NCBI GenBank assembly: GCA_022009855.1
Contig: CP091727.1
Span: 3,844,001-3,908,000, forward strand
Direction of reading: 5' to 3'
Length of the DNA stretch: 64,000 bases
From: Lentisphaeria bacterium
GTDB taxonomy: Bacteria > Verrucomicrobiota > Lentisphaeria > Victivallales > Victivallaceae
The translations under genes and the position numbers were made by a program. This document shows positions 59,767 through 64,000 of the stretch, piece after piece (positions within the stretch are counted from its first letter, which is position 1; each line of letters begins with the position of its first letter). Under the pieces are notes generated by a model. It was not told the DNA's origin. It did no database searches and saw only the letters and a program-made list of their open reading frames with translations.

Positions 59767-60306
59767 ATGGAATATCTGATCAGCCGTATCAACTGGAGGA
59801 TGATGAAGCTTTTTGCCGCCGAGGATCCCGCACAGATTGCGCATACCCAGAGTGTCCATGACTACACCCGGGTGCTCGCCGCGCGCTCCGGTTGTGCGGA
59901 ACGGCGGATCGCCCTGTTGGAACTTGCCGCGATTCTGCACGACATCGGCTGTCCCGCATCCCGGGCGAAGTACGGTGACAGCAAACCGCCGCACCAGGAG
60001 CAGGAGGGCGCGCGCATCGTGGCTGAGTGGCTGCGGGAATGCCCCGAACTGAATGAAGATGAGAAGACCTTCATCGAGGAGGCGGTCGGCAGCCACCACC
60101 AGTTCGCCGAAGCAAAACGTCTCGGATTCGAACCGCTGTTCGAAGCGGACCTCGCGGTCAATCTGCTGGAGGGATACTACCCGCGGGAGCGGGCAGGGGA
60201 GCTCTGTGAAAAACTGGTGACCACCGCCGCCGGACGGGAGCTGTTTCATCTGCTTTTCGGCTGCTGCGACGAATGTGCGCAGGCCGATGCCGACAAGCAG
60301 GGGTAA
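59767..60306 (+). CDS. HD domain phosphohydrolase
   Basis: 179 residues, intact. The metal site is seen as His in AHTQSVHDYTRVL, the HD doublet in LAAILHDIGCPASR, VGSHHQFAE, and the distal Asp in FEADLAVNLLEG. It is a small stand-alone HD protein, of the kind that hydrolyses nucleotides or phosphate esters; substrate unknown. The C-terminus has a Cys pair (GCCDEC). It lies 5 bp before the DUF4236 gene. Confidence 0.88.
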   Translation: MEYLISRINWRMMKLFAAEDPAQIAHTQSVHDYTRVLAARSGCAERRIALLELAAILHDIGCPASRAKYGDSKPPHQEQEGARIVAEWLRECPELNEDEKTFIEEAVGSHHQFAEAKRLGFEPLFEADLAVNLLEGYYPRERAGELCEKLVTTAAGRELFHLLFGCCDECAQADADKQG

Positions 60307-60311
60307 CGAGT

Positions 60312-61185
60312 ATGGGCTTTCGTTTTTTCAAGCGGATTCAGCTTGCTCCGGGGATCTCGATCAACCTGAGCCGTTCCGGCGTCTCCGCATCGCTGGGTCC
60401 GCGCGGGGCGAAGGTGACGCTGGGGCCGCGCGGCATCCGCAAGACGGTCGGACTGCCCGGGACCGGGATGTACTATACGACGCACTCCTCCTGGAAGTCG
60501 AAAAGAAGACGCCGCCTCCGCCGCCGGAGGAGGCAAGTGCGGCGGAAGAAGAGAGCGCCGCGGAGGAGCCGCAGCTCGCGCTGGGATTTTTTCGACCGGC
60601 TGGTCACGCCGGAAAACGAGGAGAATTTCATCGACGGACTGCGAGCTTTTCTGGAGGGGGGAGCTTGAGAAGGCTCTCGACTTTTTCTCCCGCTCTCCGG
60701 AGTGCCCCGACGGTGCTTTCGTCGGCGGCATCATCGCATTGCGGCTGGAGCGCTTTGCGGAGGCCGCCGATCTGCTCTGCCGGGCGCTGGACGACGCCGA
60801 CAAGTTCGGTTCTCTGTTCGACCGGTATGAGATCGAACTGGACATCGCGCTTCCGGTGACTGACGAGGTGGAATTGCACATCACGCGGCCGTCGCGCCGC
60901 GCCGCGATGCTCGCTCTGGTCGAAGCTTATCAGGCGCTCGGCGACTACGACGGCACGCTCGACCTCCTGCAGGAGCTTTACGAGGAGGATCCCGGGGATT
61001 CCATGGTCCGGGTGTCGCTTGCGGAGATTCTGCTGGAGCTCTCTGCCGGCGCTCCCAACGAAGCGGAGCTGCTCCGGCAGATTTCCGGACTGGCCGACGG
61101 GGTGGAGCCGGAAAGTTCCGCCGGGCAGGCCCTGCTCGACTATCGGAAACTGGCCGGGGAGCGACTCCGGAAACTCGGGCGGTAA
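60312..61185 (+). CDS. DUF4236 N-terminal domain with helical-repeat C-terminus, frameshifted
   Basis: About 290 residues. DUF4236 is clear at residues 1-55: FRFFKRIQLAPGISINLSRS, GVSASLGPRGAKVTLGPRG, TVGLPGTGMYYT. A Pro/Glu/Ala linker (KKTPPPPPEEASAAEEESAA) appears in a shifted frame between about 60490 and 60590, then the frame returns at FFDRLVTPENEENFIDG. One more correction in the G run near 60660 leads into TPR-like helices (ALDFFSRSPECPDGAFVGG, AMLALVEAYQALGDYDGTL, LLQELYEEDPGDSMVRVSLA). Function unknown. Co-transcribed with the HD gene. Confidence 0.75.
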
Positions 61186-61194
61186 CTGCGGCAG

Positions 61195-61227
61195 AAAAAC
61201 GGCGGTCCGATTTCGGGCCGCCGTTTT
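61195..61227. terminator. Bidirectional intrinsic terminator
   Basis: A 10-bp outer stem (61196-61205 with 61218-61227) plus a short inner stem. A-rich on one side and T-rich on the other. It separates convergent genes ending at 61185 and 61255. Confidence 0.88.
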
Positions 61228-61254
61228 GGTATTGATTTGAAGAGATGATCCGGA

Positions 61255-62725
61255 CTATTTTCCGGAGAACCGCTTGTTCCACTCTTCGAGCTTCTTCGCT
61301 GCGAATTCACGTCCGCCGAGCCCGAAGGCGAGGGGCGGCCGCCACACAGACAGCTCCGAGGAGCAGGGCGAAGGCGGTGCGGACGATGTCGCTGCCGATC
61401 TCCATATTGCTCAACGCAATCGCACCGGTGAAGACGAGCACCGCAATCCGGACGGTCAGCGCCAGTGCTTCGGAGTGTTCGCCACGGCTGCGGATTGCCC
61501 CCCGCGGCCAGGTTGGCCAGGTAGATGCCGACCAGCAGGACGACGATTCCGATCAGAATGTTTCCGCCGAAGTGGAGGAAATCACGCAGCAGATTGGCGA
61601 GTTCCCGGAAATGGAGCAGTTCGCAGGCGGCGATGACCGCCAGGAACATCACCGCGATCAGCGAAAGCTTGCCGACCACCACCGAAGGTTTGGCCCGTTC
61701 CGACTTCGCTTCGCCGCAGACATGGGCCAGCAGCTTGTCGAATCCGAAACCTTCCAGAAGCTGGGTGATGATTCCGGAGACGAGGCTGCCGGCGATGAAT
61801 GCCGCGAAGATCAGCACGGCCGCTCCGAAGATATTGCCTGCCGCGGTGAGGATCATGTTGAAGAAATCGGAAACCGAGTTCGACAACGTTTCAATCCGGA
61901 GCGCGGTCAGCGAGGAGATGAGCACCGGAAGGGCAACCAGCACGTAGGCAACCAGGCCGACCAGGGCGGACAGCTTCTGTTCGCCGAACACTTTGCCGCA
62001 GCCGATCTTCTCCCCCACTTCGTCAAGCCGGACCGCGAAGAGGAGCCCGGAGACGGCGCGACGGACGATCTTTGCCGCCCACAATCCGACCACCAGAACC
62101 GCGGCGGCCAGCAGCAGGTTGGGCAGAAAATCGAGAACCTTGGCGAACATCTGCTCCAGGGGTTCCGTGATGCCGCGGATCTCCAGAGCCCGCAAAATGG
62201 CCGGAATGAAGAAGAAGAACACCAGCCAGTAGACCGTTGAACCGATGGTCGTGGAAACCGGTTTTCCGGTTTCTGCGAATTTTTCATCGATTTTGCAGGC
62301 TTTCATTGCGCTCAGCGTTGCAAAACGGAGCACCGAGGCGACGATCCACGCCACGAAGATCAGCAGTGCCGCCCCGATCAGGTTCGCCGCGTAGCCGATG
62401 ATGGAATCGGCGAAGTTGCGGATCGGTTCCGCCGTTTCGAGAGGTTCAGCGCACTCAGACAGCCGAGTACGGTGAACAGGAGAATGAGCCAGAAGATGAT
62501 GCGGGTGATCACCGTCTCCACCCGCACGGCGGAGCTGTGCGCCCCTTCCGGCAGACAATTGGAGAGCTTTTTGCCCACCCCCCAGTTGCGCAGGATGATC
62601 CCGGCCCGGTTGGAGATCACCACCGCCAGCAGCCAGCCGACCAGCAGGATCAGAAGCGCCCAGATCAGATGGAGAACGTTGCTCTCCACGATCATTTTCC
62701 AGATGTTGTCCAAAAATTCTTGCAT
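61255..62725 (-). CDS. CmpX-like multi-helix membrane protein (mechanosensitive channel TM-helix family), frameshifted
   Basis: About 490 residues with repeated TM-helix units (PF05552 type): HLIWALLILLVGWLLAVVIS, LIGAALLIFVAWIVASVL, LLLAAAVLVVGLWAAKIVRR, IFGAAVLIFAAFIAGSLVSG and NILIGIVVLLVGIYLANLA. Each helix is followed by a short amphipathic segment with a hydrophobic-Gly pattern. The MscS beta-domain is missing, as in CmpX proteins. Changes near 62445, 61503 and 61335 restore the C-terminus (GGREFAAKKLEEWNKRF). An inner membrane protein, possibly linked to membrane tension; function inferred. Confidence 0.8.
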
Positions 62726-62783
62726 TGTTTTCCCTCTCTCTTGTTTTTTTCTGCAACGTTGCGTCAATTGTGGCGTTGCACTT

Positions 62784-64000
62784 CTAATGTATCTTGCCTT
62801 TTGAAAAGTTCAAGCTGTTAAACGGAGGGTTGTTACGGATTTTTTCAACGTTTTTCCCCGTCTGGAGCAACTCCGACGCCCGGCGTACCGTGGCCATGGC
62901 GTCGGCGGCGTAGATCGCACCGATTGATTTCGCAAAGGCTTCATCGACCGCCGCGCCGCCGACGATCACCGGCACATTCACGCCGCGGGTGCGGGCGAGA
63001 TCCACCACTACCTTCATCTGGGGCATGGTGGTGGTCATCAATGCGGAGAGGCCGATGAAGGCGGCATCGTGCTTGATTGCCGCGTCGACAATGGTTTCCG
63101 CCGGCACATCCTTGCCGAGGTCGATTACCCGGAAGTGGTGGTTCTTGAGCAGAAGTGCAACGATGTTCTTGCCGATGTCATGGATGTCCCCCTTGACGGT
63201 GGCGAGCAGAAAGACCGGTCCGGCAGCGTCCGCTCCGCCGCTGCGGAGCAACGGTTCGAGCTGCTCCATCGCCAGCTGCATCGCCGCGGCGCTCTGCATC
63301 AGCTGCGGAAGAAAGTACTCTTTGCGTTCAAATCGGTTACCCACTTCGGTGATCGCCGGAATCAGGATTCCGTCAACCAGTTCGCCGGGCTTCTTCCCGG
63401 CGGAGATGAGAGAGTCAAGAACTGCGGGAATCGTCTCCTGTTTTCCGCGCAGAACCGCATCGCGCAGAAGCTCCTCCGGCGATTGCGCCGCCGGAGCCTG
63501 AGTTTGCGCCGCCTGCCGCGGCGTGTCGCCGGATGCCGCGGCGGCGTGGTGTGCAAGATAATGTTCCAGCTGCGGATCCCGGCCGGAGAGGGCGTCGGAG
63601 GCGATCACCGCGTCGACGACTCCCGGAGCAGAGGGGTTGGCGATGGCGCAGTTGAGACCGCGGCCGATGGCCATGCCGAGAAAGGTGAGATTGACTGTTG
63701 CCCGGGCCGGAAGGCCGAAGCTCACGTTGGAGAGGCCGCAGACGGTGTTGAGTTTCAGTTTCCGGCTGCAATGTTCGATGAAGTCGAGCGATACCGCCGC
63801 CGCATGACGGTCGGCGGATATGGTCATGATGAGGGCGTCGGCAGCGCAGTCGGCCGGTGTGTAACCGTAACGGGCCGCTTCCGCGAGAATGCGGTTGAGC
63901 ACTTCGATTCGTTCGGCGGCGGTCTCCGGAATGCCGTCGTCGGTCAGCGGCAGCAGGATCAGCATGGCGCCGTATTTCGCCGCGATCGGCAACACCTTCT
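62784..64000 (-). CDS. metH: Methionine synthase-like protein, pterin-binding and cobalamin-binding domains, partial
   Basis: The N-terminus lies beyond the window end. The visible part begins in the pterin-binding barrel (GLSNVSFGLPARATVNLTFL, GRGLNCAIANPSAPGVVDAV), then the cap helices (GNRFERKEYFLPQLMQSAAA) and the B12 domain with LLATVKGDIHDIGKNIVALL, whose D-x-H-x-x-G contacts cobalt. The protein ends 16 residues after the B12 fold with no reactivation domain, the short form common in anaerobes. It transfers a methyl group from methyltetrahydrofolate through cobalamin, probably to homocysteine. Intact in the visible part. Confidence 0.93.
   Translation of the reverse strand, partial: KVLPIAAKYGAMLILLPLTDDGIPETAAERIEVLNRILAEAARYGYTPADCAADALIMTISADRHAAAVSLDFIEHCSRKLKLNTVCGLSNVSFGLPARATVNLTFLGMAIGRGLNCAIANPSAPGVVDAVIASDALSGRDPQLEHYLAHHAAAASGDTPRQAAQTQAPAAQSPEELLRDAVLRGKQETIPAVLDSLISAGKKPGELVDGILIPAITEVGNRFERKEYFLPQLMQSAAAMQLAMEQLEPLLRSGGADAAGPVFLLATVKGDIHDIGKNIVALLLKNHHFRVIDLGKDVPAETIVDAAIKHDAAFIGLSALMTTTMPQMKVVVDLARTRGVNVPVIVGGAAVDEAFAKSIGAIYAADAMATVRRASELLQTGKNVEKIRNNPPFNSLNFSKGKIH
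62786..62813 (-). promoter_or_regulatory. Predicted promoter of the CmpX-like gene, inside the metH 3' end
   Basis: On the minus strand, TTGAAC (62808-62813) and TACATT (62786-62791) are 16 bp apart, overlapping the last codons of metH. Confidence 0.4.

Noticed and set aside
1..64000. Programmed frameshifting or recoding as the cause of the broken frames
   Set aside because: Breaks occur in many unrelated genes, at different homopolymers and in both directions, without slippery heptamers or pseudoknots.
1..64000. tRNA, rRNA or insertion sequences
   Set aside because: No cloverleaf-like, rRNA-like or transposase sequence was recognised on either strand; a covariance-model search would settle tRNA and small RNA.

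Overview
The window is about 60% GC and gene-dense on both strands, from a Gram-negative-type bacterium. It carries a lipid A acyltransferase, RND efflux, many lipoproteins, BipA, DnaG and a MetH-type methionine synthase. Two pseudopilin-like proteins sit beside large secreted glycosidases, sialidase-like proteins and AraC regulators. That combination, with frequent DUF families typical of Lentisphaerota, suggests a gut Victivallales-like organism. This is inference; no rRNA gene is present to fix taxonomy.

Layout. 1-17.2 kb is a glycan-foraging region. It holds two AraC-linked modules of secreted glycoside hydrolase plus pseudopilin (1-5.3 kb and 11.2-17.2 kb). Between them lie a cytoplasmic sialidase-like protein with an N-acetylneuraminate lyase homologue, and a GH2 beta-mannosidase divergent from a LacI regulator. 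17.2-24.9 kb is envelope biology: a lipoprotein, a SurA-like protein, a DUF4349 lipoprotein and a marR-adaptor-RND efflux operon. 25-28 kb has rplU, purC, a TauE-type permease and an amidohydrolase. 28-32 kb has an extended SDR and a zinc ABC transporter (znuACB). 32-38 kb has a TPR lipoprotein, dnaG, a lipoprotein, an UbiB-type kinase and an aldo/keto reductase. 38-44 kb is a second sugar region: an intracellular clan-A glycosidase, an orphan tail-fibre-like repeat protein, a GntR regulator, a Gfo/Idh/MocA oxidoreductase and a sugar isomerase. 44-50 kb is mostly uncharacterised: a DUF3142/TPR pair, lpxL and a TSCPD protein. 50-64 kb holds a serine hydrolase, a double aldolase, bipA, an alkaline-phosphatase-fold protein that has lost its active site, an MFS-ymdB-ribBA-DUF4186 operon, an HD protein, a DUF4236 protein, a CmpX-like channel and the C-terminal half of methionine synthase.

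Reading frames. Roughly half of the genes, including essential ones (dnaG, purC, bipA, ribBA), need one or more single-base corrections, nearly always in homopolymer runs. I read these as sequencing or assembly errors and give each gene its full inferred span. They are annotated as CDS, not pseudogenes.

Regulation. Many genes share a promoter of the form TTGCAA or TTGAAA, 16-17 bp, then TATATT, TATAAT or TATAGT. Intrinsic terminators and tightly packed convergent gene ends are common.
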